This document shows positions 6,943 through 13,253 of a DNA stretch of 32,029 bases, in pieces; the stretch's first letter is position 1, and the number at the start of each line of letters is the position of its first letter. A program made the position numbers and the translations under genes. Below the pieces are notes generated by a model that was given only the letters and a program-made list of their open reading frames with translations, had not been told where the DNA came from and searched no databases. The stretch comes from Arachidicoccus sp050436765 (GTDB lineage: Bacteria > Bacteroidota > Bacteroidia > Chitinophagales > Chitinophagaceae): the NCBI RefSeq assembly GCF_050436765.1, contig NZ_JBNQGD010000296.1:1-32029 (forward strand), written 5' to 3'.

Positions 6943-7206
6943 TAAAAAGTTTATATAGTGCATGTTTAAATTATTTACTACCTAGTTGCCAAAGAGAAAT
7001 AGCTTCGTAGTCCTTACGATTTGTTTAGCACCTGCTCCGAAGTAGAAGTCTTATTCCTCCACAGGTGTGCTCACAAGTCACCTACTAGTTTTTTTAGGGC
7101 TAACGATTATAAACTTGTAAAATAAAAGCTGTTATTACCTATTATTAAAGAAAAATATATTAAACTTGCATACTCCTAATTTTCTTATTTAAAAAAAATA
7201 TATATT

Positions 7207-8082
7207 GTGAGCATTTCTTCTCAGTACATAAGCGATTTTTTACGGCAAAACGGTACTATTTCATTGGAAAAAATAGGAACGCTGACGTTGTCTGAGAATC
7301 CACAAACTGATGAAGATGGAGCATTGTTAACTACTGCAGCATTTGCTTATGATAAAAAAGCTGAGACTACTCCTGATTTTGTCGACTATTTAGCGGCAGT
7401 ATTACAAAAGCCATTGCTGCTGGTGCAGTCTGATTTAGAATACTTCTTAGATCAATCCCGTCAATTGATGAACATCGGCTCCAAACCTTTGGAGCTAGAC
7501 GGTATCGGGTTTATTCATGCAGAAAATAACGGTGTTTATTCTTTTAGCACTAAAGCCCCAGATGGTTTTAAGGAAACGGCATTTCACAAAAAATATGAAG
7601 ATGCGCACCAAAGCCGTTCTCCCATGCTTTCTTCTGTAAATTATGCATCAAAAAGACAAGGTAGCCGTAATTTAGGACGGTGGATTTTAGCTTTACTCCT
7701 GATTGCCATTATTGCTCTTGGATTTTATTATGTTAAATCAAAACCTGATTTTTTTAGCGATAATCAGCAGAAAAAAGACTCTACTAAAAACGAAAAACTT
7801 GTTGAGAAGAAAGAAATGTCACTTCCTCCCGTTAATGCCAATAAGCCTAAAAGGGGAGGGTATAAATTTATTATTCAGACTTTTGATAATCTGGAGAGAA
7901 GTAATAAGCGAGTAAATCAACTTAAAAACTACGGTAACACTGTATCCACAGACAGCGTTCTATTGAATGGGAAAATGACATACAGATTATATGTTACAGA
8001 TGAAAATGCAACCCCCATGGATACATTGCGTATAAAAGATTCTCTTCATTCTTATTTTGGGCATACTATTACTGTAGAGTAA
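7207..8082 (+). CDS. Membrane protein with N-terminal HU-like and C-terminal SPOR domains
   Basis: This 291-residue protein has the architecture seen across this phylum. Residues 1-110 are two small HU-like repeats of the CCDC81 type (YISDFLRQNGTISLEKIGTL, then KPLELDGIGFIHAENNGVY). Residues 157-176 form one membrane helix (WILALLLIAIIALGFYYV). A Lys/Asp/Ser-rich linker follows, then a SPOR domain at about 217-291 (YKFIIQTFDNLERSNKRVNQL), which binds denuded septal peptidoglycan. The topology puts HU in the cytoplasm and SPOR outside, so a link between cell wall or division site and an internal partner is likely. The start is a GTG; no ATG fits, and the family's first residues follow directly. 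It is not co-transcribed with groES by any visible sign. Confidence 0.85.
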   Translation: MSISSQYISDFLRQNGTISLEKIGTLTLSENPQTDEDGALLTTAAFAYDKKAETTPDFVDYLAAVLQKPLLLVQSDLEYFLDQSRQLMNIGSKPLELDGIGFIHAENNGVYSFSTKAPDGFKETAFHKKYEDAHQSRSPMLSSVNYASKRQGSRNLGRWILALLLIAIIALGFYYVKSKPDFFSDNQQKKDSTKNEKLVEKKEMSLPPVNANKPKRGGYKFIIQTFDNLERSNKRVNQLKNYGNTVSTDSVLLNGKMTYRLYVTDENATPMDTLRIKDSLHSYFGHTITVE

Positions 8083-8112
8083 TAGTAGGCCGCTCTTCCT
8101 CCCCTTTATGCA

Positions 8113-8156
8113 ATTTTGTCACTTGCGTCTATTTATTTATTTTAATATGACAAAAT
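8113..8156. promoter_or_regulatory. Inverted repeat upstream of groES
   Basis: ATTTTGTCA (8113-8121) and TGACAAAAT (8148-8156) are perfect 9-base inverted arms 26 bases apart in the leader region between the HU-SPOR gene and groES. No T tract follows, so it is not an obvious terminator. It could be an operator for the chaperonin genes. Function is inferred only. Confidence 0.35.
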
Positions 8157-8303
8157 CTCCACATTAAATTCGCTTCATTACAGCCAATAATGAAAATTTG
8201 ACCTTTGTTTTATATATGGCAGAAAAATTGCTGCTTTGGGCTGGATTAAATTAATTAATTAATTAAAAATAATCTCAAACTCAAATTTTAAATAACAAAC
8301 ATT

Positions 8304-8585
8304 ATGGCTAAAAAACTAAACATTACTCCACTCCATGATAGAGTTGTGGTAAAAGCTGCTACAGCAGATAAAAAAAGTGCCGGCGGCATTATCATTCCTG
8401 ATACAGTTAAAGAAAAACCTCAACGTGGTATTATTGTAGCTGTAGGTGCAGGTAAAAAAGATGAACCTATGACCGTGAAAACAGGTGATAATGTTTTGTA
8501 TGGCAAGTATGCCGGTCAAGAAATAGACATTGAGGGGACTGAATATTTGATAATGCGCGAAAGCGACATCGTGGCGATCATCTAA
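8304..8585 (+). CDS. groES: Co-chaperonin GroES (Hsp10)
   Basis: This 93-residue protein is the lid of the GroEL chamber. It shows the family pattern throughout: ITPLHDRVVVKAATADKKSAGGIIIPDTVKEKPQRG, where the loop between 18 and 33 is the mobile GroEL-binding loop with its GGIII core, then IVAVGAGK, VKTGDNVLYGKYAGQEI and the final YLIMRESDIVAII strand. Length is normal. It lies 111 bases upstream of groEL in the usual order and is almost certainly co-transcribed with it. No CIRCE element is found upstream, so HrcA control is not supported by this sequence. Confidence 0.98.
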   Translation: MAKKLNITPLHDRVVVKAATADKKSAGGIIIPDTVKEKPQRGIIVAVGAGKKDEPMTVKTGDNVLYGKYAGQEIDIEGTEYLIMRESDIVAII

Positions 8586-8696
8586 ACGAATTTGGAGAAT
8601 GTGTTGAATATTAAAATGTGCTTTTGCTCATTTTACTCATTTGTCACATTATTTCTTATTACAATTATCTCTTAAACGAATTAACAAATTAATATT

Positions 8697-10328
8697 ATGG
8701 CAAAACAGATATTCTTTGACATTGATGCAAGGAACAAAATGAAAAAAGGTGTTGACACTTTGGCCAACGCAGTAAAGGTAACATTAGGACCCAAAGGTCG
8801 TAATGTAGTAATTGAGAAAAAATTCGGCGCGCCTGGGGTAACGAAGGATGGTGTTACAGTTGCCAAAGAAATAGAGCTGGAAGACGCGATTGAAAACATG
8901 GGTGCCCAAATGGTAAAAGAAGTTGCTTCTAAAACAGCAGATATTGCTGGTGATGGTACGACTACTGCTACCGTTTTGGCGCAAGCTATTATTGGCGAAG
9001 GCTTGAAAAATGTTGCGGCCGGTGCAAATCCGATGGATTTGAAACGCGGTATCGACAAGGCTGTTGCTAAAATAGTTGATAACCTTAAAACGCAGTCTCA
9101 AACTGTTGGTAATGACAATAAGAAAATTGAGCAAGTTGCGGCTATCTCAGCTAATAATGATCCTGAAATTGGTAAACTAATTGCACAGGCTTTTGCTAAA
9201 GTGGGTAAAGAGGGTGTTATCACTGTTGAAGAGGCAAAAGGAACAGAAACAACTGTAGATATTGTAGAAGGTATGCAATTTGATCGCGGTTATATTTCTG
9301 CTTATTTTGTTACCAATACTGAAAAGATGGAAGTGGAAATGCAAAACCCGTACATCTTAATTTTCGATAAGAAAATCTCAGGTCTTAAAGATATTCTTCC
9401 TTTATTGGAAAAAATCGTACAATCGTCTTCTTCGCTTTTAATTATTGCTGAAGATTTGGAAGGCGAAGCGCTTTCTACATTGGTTGTGAATAAATTACGT
9501 GGTCAGTTAAAAGTTGCGGCAGTAAAAGCTCCAGGTTTTGGTGATCGTCGTAAAGAAATGTTGCAAGATATAGCGGTATTAACAGGTGGTACTGTCATTA
9601 GTGAAGAACAAGGCTTTACTTTAGAAGGAGCTGATTTGACTTCTCTTGGTCGTGCAGCTTCAGTGACTATCAATAAAGACAACACAACCATTGTAAACGG
9701 TAAAGGAAAAAAAGCTGACATTCAGGGCCGCGTTGCACAAATAAAAGCACAATTAGCAACTTCAACTTCTGACTATGATAAAGAAAAATTGCAGGAACGT
9801 TTAGCTAAACTAGCGGGCGGTGTCGCTGTTCTTTATGTTGGTGCTGCAACTGAAGTGGAAATGAAAGAAAAGAAAGATCGTGTGGATGACGCATTACACG
9901 CAACCCGTGCAGCTGTAGAAGAGGGTATCGTACCCGGCGGTGGTGTTGCTTATATTCGTGCTACCATTGCTTTGGAAAAATTAAAAGGAAGCAACGAAGA
10001 CGAAACAACAGGTATTGCTATCGTAAAACGCGCTATAGAAGAACCTATCCGTCAAATTGTTACTAACTGTGGAGTTGAAGGTTCTATAGTTGTACAGACT
10101 ATTAAAGAAGGCAAAGGTGATTATGGTTTCAATGCACGTACTGAAGTTTTTGAACCTTTGTTCAAAGCTGGTGTTATTGATCCTACAAAAGTTACCCGCA
10201 TAGCTTTGGAAAATGCAGCTTCAATTGCCGGCATGTTATTAACCACTGAATGTGTAATTGCCGATAAGCCAGAACCAAAATCTCCGGCTCCTGCTATGCC
10301 AGGTGGTGGAATGGGAATGGATTATTAA
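8697..10328 (+). CDS. groEL: Chaperonin GroEL (Hsp60)
   Basis: This 543-residue protein forms the double-ring ATP-driven folding chamber. Residues 30-34 (LGPKG) and GDGTTT at 85-90 (D86) bind ATP and magnesium. The apical part includes the helical region around FGDRRKEMLQDIAVLTGG. The catalytic-loop signature RVDDALHATRAAVEEGIVPGGG lies near residue 395. The C-terminus is the usual flexible Gly/Met tail (PGGGMGMDY). No internal break or unusual residue is seen. It follows groES and ends in a strong terminator. Confidence 0.99.
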   Translation: MAKQIFFDIDARNKMKKGVDTLANAVKVTLGPKGRNVVIEKKFGAPGVTKDGVTVAKEIELEDAIENMGAQMVKEVASKTADIAGDGTTTATVLAQAIIGEGLKNVAAGANPMDLKRGIDKAVAKIVDNLKTQSQTVGNDNKKIEQVAAISANNDPEIGKLIAQAFAKVGKEGVITVEEAKGTETTVDIVEGMQFDRGYISAYFVTNTEKMEVEMQNPYILIFDKKISGLKDILPLLEKIVQSSSSLLIIAEDLEGEALSTLVVNKLRGQLKVAAVKAPGFGDRRKEMLQDIAVLTGGTVISEEQGFTLEGADLTSLGRAASVTINKDNTTIVNGKGKKADIQGRVAQIKAQLATSTSDYDKEKLQERLAKLAGGVAVLYVGAATEVEMKEKKDRVDDALHATRAAVEEGIVPGGGVAYIRATIALEKLKGSNEDETTGIAIVKRAIEEPIRQIVTNCGVEGSIVVQTIKEGKGDYGFNARTEVFEPLFKAGVIDPTKVTRIALENAASIAGMLLTTECVIADKPEPKSPAPAMPGGGMGMDY

Positions 10329-10362
10329 TCAATGAAGATTTGATGATTAACAATTAATAGAG

Positions 10363-10395
10363 AGCGCACTCAAATTATTTTGGGTGCGCTTTTTT
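10363..10395 (+). terminator. Intrinsic terminator of groESL
   Basis: AGCGCACTCAAA (10363-10374) pairs with TTTGGGTGCGCT (10379-10390), with one G-U pair and a TTAT loop, followed by five T. Confidence 0.92.
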
Positions 10396-10490
10396 GTGTG
10401 TGCCGTGCATGTCGGTTTACTAGGTGAAAGTCCAAATGGCCTGGCAAAGAGGGTGTACATACAACTTTAGAGGGATACAAATAACGAAGA
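10396..10490 (+). mobile_element. Probable 5' remnant of a group II intron
   Basis: Directly after the T tract of the groEL terminator the sequence reads GTGTGTGCC, which fits the GUGYG start of bacterial group II introns. It then has CTAGGTGAAAGTCC (10420-10433) and a GCCTGGC segment, which look like the conserved start of intron domain I. Group IIC introns characteristically insert right behind terminator hairpins. No domain V or VI and no reverse transcriptase gene follows, so at most a degenerate 5' scrap is left, and its right end is uncertain. The assignment rests on pattern recognition of short motifs. Confidence 0.5.
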
Positions 10491-10597
10491 AAATTGCAAA
10501 AAGAGCCATAGCACAAGTATTACACCATAAATAATACTTTTTGTTCATTTTTGTTCGGAAATAATAAGCAATAACACGTCCCTAATAAGCATTTTTA

Positions 10598-10629
10598 TTT
10601 GTTCGTTAAAGATTGAGTTGTTATCTTTG
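10598..10629 (+). promoter_or_regulatory. rpsU promoter (-33 and -7)
   Basis: TTTG at 10598-10601 and TATCTTTG at 10622-10629 are separated by exactly 20 bases, the Bacteroidota sigma factor consensus. A purine-rich AAAAGGGGG precedes the rpsU ATG. Confidence 0.75.
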
Positions 10630-10662
10630 CGCATCTTTTAACCAAAAGGGGGTATATAAACT

Positions 10663-10860
10663 ATGTTGATTATTGATTCAAAAGACTGTGAAAACATCGA
10701 TAAGGCACTCAAAAAGTATAAGAAGAAATTTGAGAAAAGCAAAACTTTGTTGAGATTAAGATCTCGCCAACACTTCACGAAGCCGTCTGTAACTCGTCGC
10801 GAACAAGTATTGAAAGCGATTTACAAGCAAGATTTAGCTTCTGGCAAAATCGAGAAGTAG
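10663..10860 (+). CDS. rpsU: 30S ribosomal protein S21
   Basis: This 65-residue basic protein is S21 of the small ribosomal subunit, which lies near the 3' end of 16S rRNA. The family pattern is clear: the N-terminal strand with IDKALKKYKKKFEKSKTL, then LRLRSRQHFTKPSVTRREQ and a basic C-terminal helix. It has its own strong promoter and a GGGGG-containing leader just before the start, and it is followed by a hairpin terminator that abuts the next gene. Confidence 0.96.
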   Translation: MLIIDSKDCENIDKALKKYKKKFEKSKTLLRLRSRQHFTKPSVTRREQVLKAIYKQDLASGKIEK

Positions 10861-10888
10861 TTTAAGCTTTTATCAGACAACCATATTT

Positions 10889-10924
10889 TAGCCATAAAGT
10901 TCCTAACTTTATGGCTAATTTTTT
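10889..10924 (+). terminator. Intrinsic terminator after rpsU
   Basis: TAGCCATAAAGTT (10889-10901) pairs perfectly with AACTTTATGGCTA (10905-10917) around a 3-base loop, followed by six T. The T tract ends immediately before the ATG of the recombinase gene. Confidence 0.85.
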
Positions 10925-11839
10925 ATGGATAATACAATACCATATTTTCGGCCATTTTTTGATTATCTCCAATTCGAGAAGCGATATTCGGAGCATACTA
11001 TTATTGCTTACAGAACTGACTTATCGCAATTCTTTGATTATCTTTTTGTGCAATACCCAGATGTAAAACTGGAAGATATTGACCCTTATATGATAAAGTC
11101 CTGGATTGCCTCTTTAAAAAGTGAAAATAAAGCGGGCAATAAAAGTATTCACCGTAAGATATCCAGCCTTAAATCTTTTTATAAATTCCTGCTCAAAGAA
11201 AATGTAGTAAAGCAATCGCCCCTGAGAACAATTGTTTTACCTAAACTAAATAAACGCCTTCCTTCTTTTTTAAAAGAAGAAGAAGCTTCAGATTTAATTT
11301 CAGATATAAGAATAGAAGGAACCGCAGAGGATAAAGATTTTTGGGAGCAACGAACCAATCATTTAATCGTAAAACTCTTTTACGAATCTGGAATTCGTTT
11401 AAGTGAGTTAATTAATTTAAGGGAAAATCAAATAGATAAAAGTTACTGTCAGATTCGTGTTTTAGGCAAAGGCAATAAAGAAAGAATCGTTCCTATTTCA
11501 AAGGAAATGTTAGCAGACATGCAACTATATCTAAATGAAAAGCCGAATCGGATAGAAGGCGTTGATAACCTTTTTGTAATGAAAAATGGCAAGGCGCTTT
11601 ATGCCAAAAAAGTGTATAATGCTGTAAAAAAATTACTAAGTGAAGTAACAAGTCTGCAGAAAAAAAGCCCACATGTGTTACGACATAGCTTTGCAACACA
11701 TTTGATGAATCATGGCGCAGATCTCAATGCAGTAAAAGAGTTATTAGGTCATGCAAGCCTTGCTGCAACGCAGATTTATACACATAATACGATTGAAAAA
11801 TTAAAGGATATTTATAAAAAGGCACATCCCAAGGCGTAA
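10925..11839 (+). CDS. Tyrosine recombinase, XerC/XerD type
   Basis: This 304-residue enzyme belongs to the Xer recombinases that resolve chromosome dimers at dif. The N-terminal core-binding SAM-like domain covers about 5-90 (FFDYLQFEKRYSEHTIIAYRTDL). The catalytic domain has all the expected residues: R158 in SGIRLSEL, K182 in VLGKGNKER, H250 and R253 in SPHVLRHSFATH, H276 in ELLGHASL, and the nucleophile Y285 in TQIYTHNT. Length is typical, so a housekeeping Xer rather than a phage integrase is likely. Xer genes right after rpsU are common in this phylum. The ATG lies directly behind the rpsU terminator, with no visible ribosome-binding site. I cannot say whether it is XerC or XerD. Confidence 0.93.
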   Translation: MDNTIPYFRPFFDYLQFEKRYSEHTIIAYRTDLSQFFDYLFVQYPDVKLEDIDPYMIKSWIASLKSENKAGNKSIHRKISSLKSFYKFLLKENVVKQSPLRTIVLPKLNKRLPSFLKEEEASDLISDIRIEGTAEDKDFWEQRTNHLIVKLFYESGIRLSELINLRENQIDKSYCQIRVLGKGNKERIVPISKEMLADMQLYLNEKPNRIEGVDNLFVMKNGKALYAKKVYNAVKKLLSEVTSLQKKSPHVLRHSFATHLMNHGADLNAVKELLGHASLAATQIYTHNTIEKLKDIYKKAHPKA

Positions 11840-11858
11840 TTTTGATTAACTATTTTTA

Positions 11859-12233
11859 ATGAAAGAAGAACCGAAAAAATTTTCGTTGAGCACAAGAGCT
11901 GCAAGTTTCCGTTATGCATTCAATGGTTTGAAAACTTTGCTGCAATCAGAACACAATGCGTGGATTCATCTAGCGGCGGCCATTCTTGTTATTTGTTTAG
12001 GTTTTTGTCTTAAAATCTCCTCTGGCGAATGGATTGCAATATGCTTCGCTATTGGGTTTGTTTTTTCTATGGAAATTATCAACACGGCTATAGAGAAACT
12101 TTGCGATTTTGTTTCTGTGGAAAAGCATCTTTTGATAAAACAAATAAAAGATTTGGCGGCTGCAGCCGTACTTGTTGCAGCTATAACTGCACTGGCAATT
12201 GGATTGATTATATTTATTCCAAAAGTTTTTTAA
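11859..12233 (+). CDS. DgkA-family lipid kinase (diacylglycerol or undecaprenol kinase)
   Basis: This 124-residue inner-membrane enzyme phosphorylates a lipid alcohol with ATP. It has the DgkA family's amphipathic N-terminus (RYAFNGLKTLLQSEHNAWIH), three membrane helices (about 36-52, 56-75 and 98-121), the active-site pattern EIINTAIEKLCD (E72, N75, E79) and KDLAAAAVL (K97, D98). In Gram-positive bacteria this subgroup acts on undecaprenol. The natural substrate here cannot be read from the sequence. It starts 19 bases after the recombinase stop and is probably co-transcribed with it, and it converges on sdhB. Confidence 0.9.
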   Translation: MKEEPKKFSLSTRAASFRYAFNGLKTLLQSEHNAWIHLAAAILVICLGFCLKISSGEWIAICFAIGFVFSMEIINTAIEKLCDFVSVEKHLLIKQIKDLAAAAVLVAAITALAIGLIIFIPKVF

Positions 12234-12237
12234 CATA

Positions 12238-12268
12238 AAAAAGCCGGGCATCTGATATACCCGGCTTT
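12238..12268. terminator. Bidirectional terminator between dgkA and sdhB
   Basis: AAAGCCGGG (12240-12248) pairs with CCCGGCTTT (12260-12268). A-rich flank on the left and T-containing flank on the right suit termination of both converging genes. Confidence 0.8.
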
Positions 12269-12284
12269 AAATAATTTATAAAAT

Positions 12285-13046
12285 TTATTCCCTTGTCAGA
12301 GAAGCCCACAAATATTCTTTATTTAATTTGGCGATATTGGTAATAGAAATACCTTTTGGACAGGTTGCTTCACAGGCACCTGTAGAGGTACAGGAACCAA
12401 AACCTTCTTTATCCATTTGTGCGACCATATCCAATACACGTGTTTTGCGTTCTGGTGCACCTTGTGGCAATAAAGATAACTGTGCTACTTTGGCACTCGT
12501 AAACAATAAAGCTGAACTGTTTTTACAAGCTGCAACGCAGGCGCCGCAGCCAATACAAGCTGCCGCGGCAAATGCATCGTCTGCTTTTTTCTTTTCAATA
12601 GGCAATGAATTAGCATCAACAGCGTTCCCTGTATTTACAGAGATATAACCGCCGGCCTGAATAATACGGTCAAATGAGGAACGATCAACCACCAAGTCTT
12701 TTACTACTGGAAATGCTTTGGCGCGCCATGGTTCTACTACAATGGTATCGCCATCTTTAAAGGCACGCATGTGCAATTGACAGGTCGTATTTTGAGCCCA
12801 GGGGCCATGTGGTTTACCATCAATAACCATGGAGCAGGCGCCACAAATTCCTTCTCTGCAATCGTGGTCAAATGCAATGGGATCTTCACCTTCGTTAATT
12901 AACCTTTCATTAAGTACGTCAAACATTTCAAGGAAAGACATTTCCGAAGAAATATTATTTACTTCATAGGTCTTAAAATCGCCCGCAGTGTTTCCATTGG
13001 GCTGACGCCAAACTTTTAGCGTTAAATGCATATCGTAGTGTTCCAT
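12285..13046 (-). CDS. sdhB: Succinate dehydrogenase iron-sulfur subunit
   Basis: This 253-residue subunit passes electrons from the flavin in SdhA to the heme anchor SdhC. The N-terminal 2Fe-2S domain has C63, C68 and C71 in DCREGICGACS and C89 in TTCQLH. The C-terminal ferredoxin domain has C164, C167, C170 and C174 in CIGCGACVAACK, and C219, C225 and C229 in SCTSTGACEATCPKG, the ligands of the 4Fe-4S and 3Fe-4S clusters. It is the last gene of sdhCAB, 207 bases after sdhA. A second ATG five codons in (MHLTLKVW) matches the usual N-terminus of the family equally well, so the start is uncertain by 15 bases. Confidence 0.97.
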   Translation of the reverse strand: MEHYDMHLTLKVWRQPNGNTAGDFKTYEVNNISSEMSFLEMFDVLNERLINEGEDPIAFDHDCREGICGACSMVIDGKPHGPWAQNTTCQLHMRAFKDGDTIVVEPWRAKAFPVVKDLVVDRSSFDRIIQAGGYISVNTGNAVDANSLPIEKKKADDAFAAAACIGCGACVAACKNSSALLFTSAKVAQLSLLPQGAPERKTRVLDMVAQMDKEGFGSCTSTGACEATCPKGISITNIAKLNKEYLWASLTRE

Positions 13047-13051
13047 ATTCT

Positions 13052-13091
13052 TAATTTGATGATTTGATGATTTAGTAATTTGATGATTTGA
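13052..13091. repeat. Short direct repeats between sdhA and sdhB
   Basis: TAATTTGATGATTTGA occurs exactly at 13052-13067 and again at 13076-13091, with another GATGATTT between them, just upstream of sdhB. Similar TTTGAT/GATGATT strings lie at about 10338-10348 and 18499-18517. Confidence 0.7.
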
Positions 13092-13253
13092 AAAATCGCA
13101 TCCCTACAAAAAACTAAATCTCAAGCCTGTTATTATCTTCTTTTATATCTGACGTTTTACTTGTTGAAATTGAAATCATTTGCCGTGTCTTGTTTTTTCA
13201 ACACATAAAGAATAATTATTTTTAAATCAACAATCCATCAAATTGGGGGATAC

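Larger units (their letters stand above)
10329..10662. other. Spacer between groEL and rpsU
   Basis: No protein gene is seen here. In order it holds the groEL terminator (10363-10395), a likely 5' remnant of a group II intron (from about 10396), AT-rich sequence without recognised features, and the rpsU promoter (10598-10629). Confidence 0.6.

Noticed and set aside
6960..7100. tRNA or signal recognition particle RNA in the GC-richer spacer
   Set aside because: No T-loop GTTCRANNC, no CCA-bearing acceptor stem and no GGAAGGAAGCA-like SRP core on either strand.
8083..8303. CIRCE element or sigma-32 type promoter before groES
   Set aside because: Neither the TTAGCACTC/GAGTGCTAA pair nor a convincing heat-shock -35/-10 pair was found.
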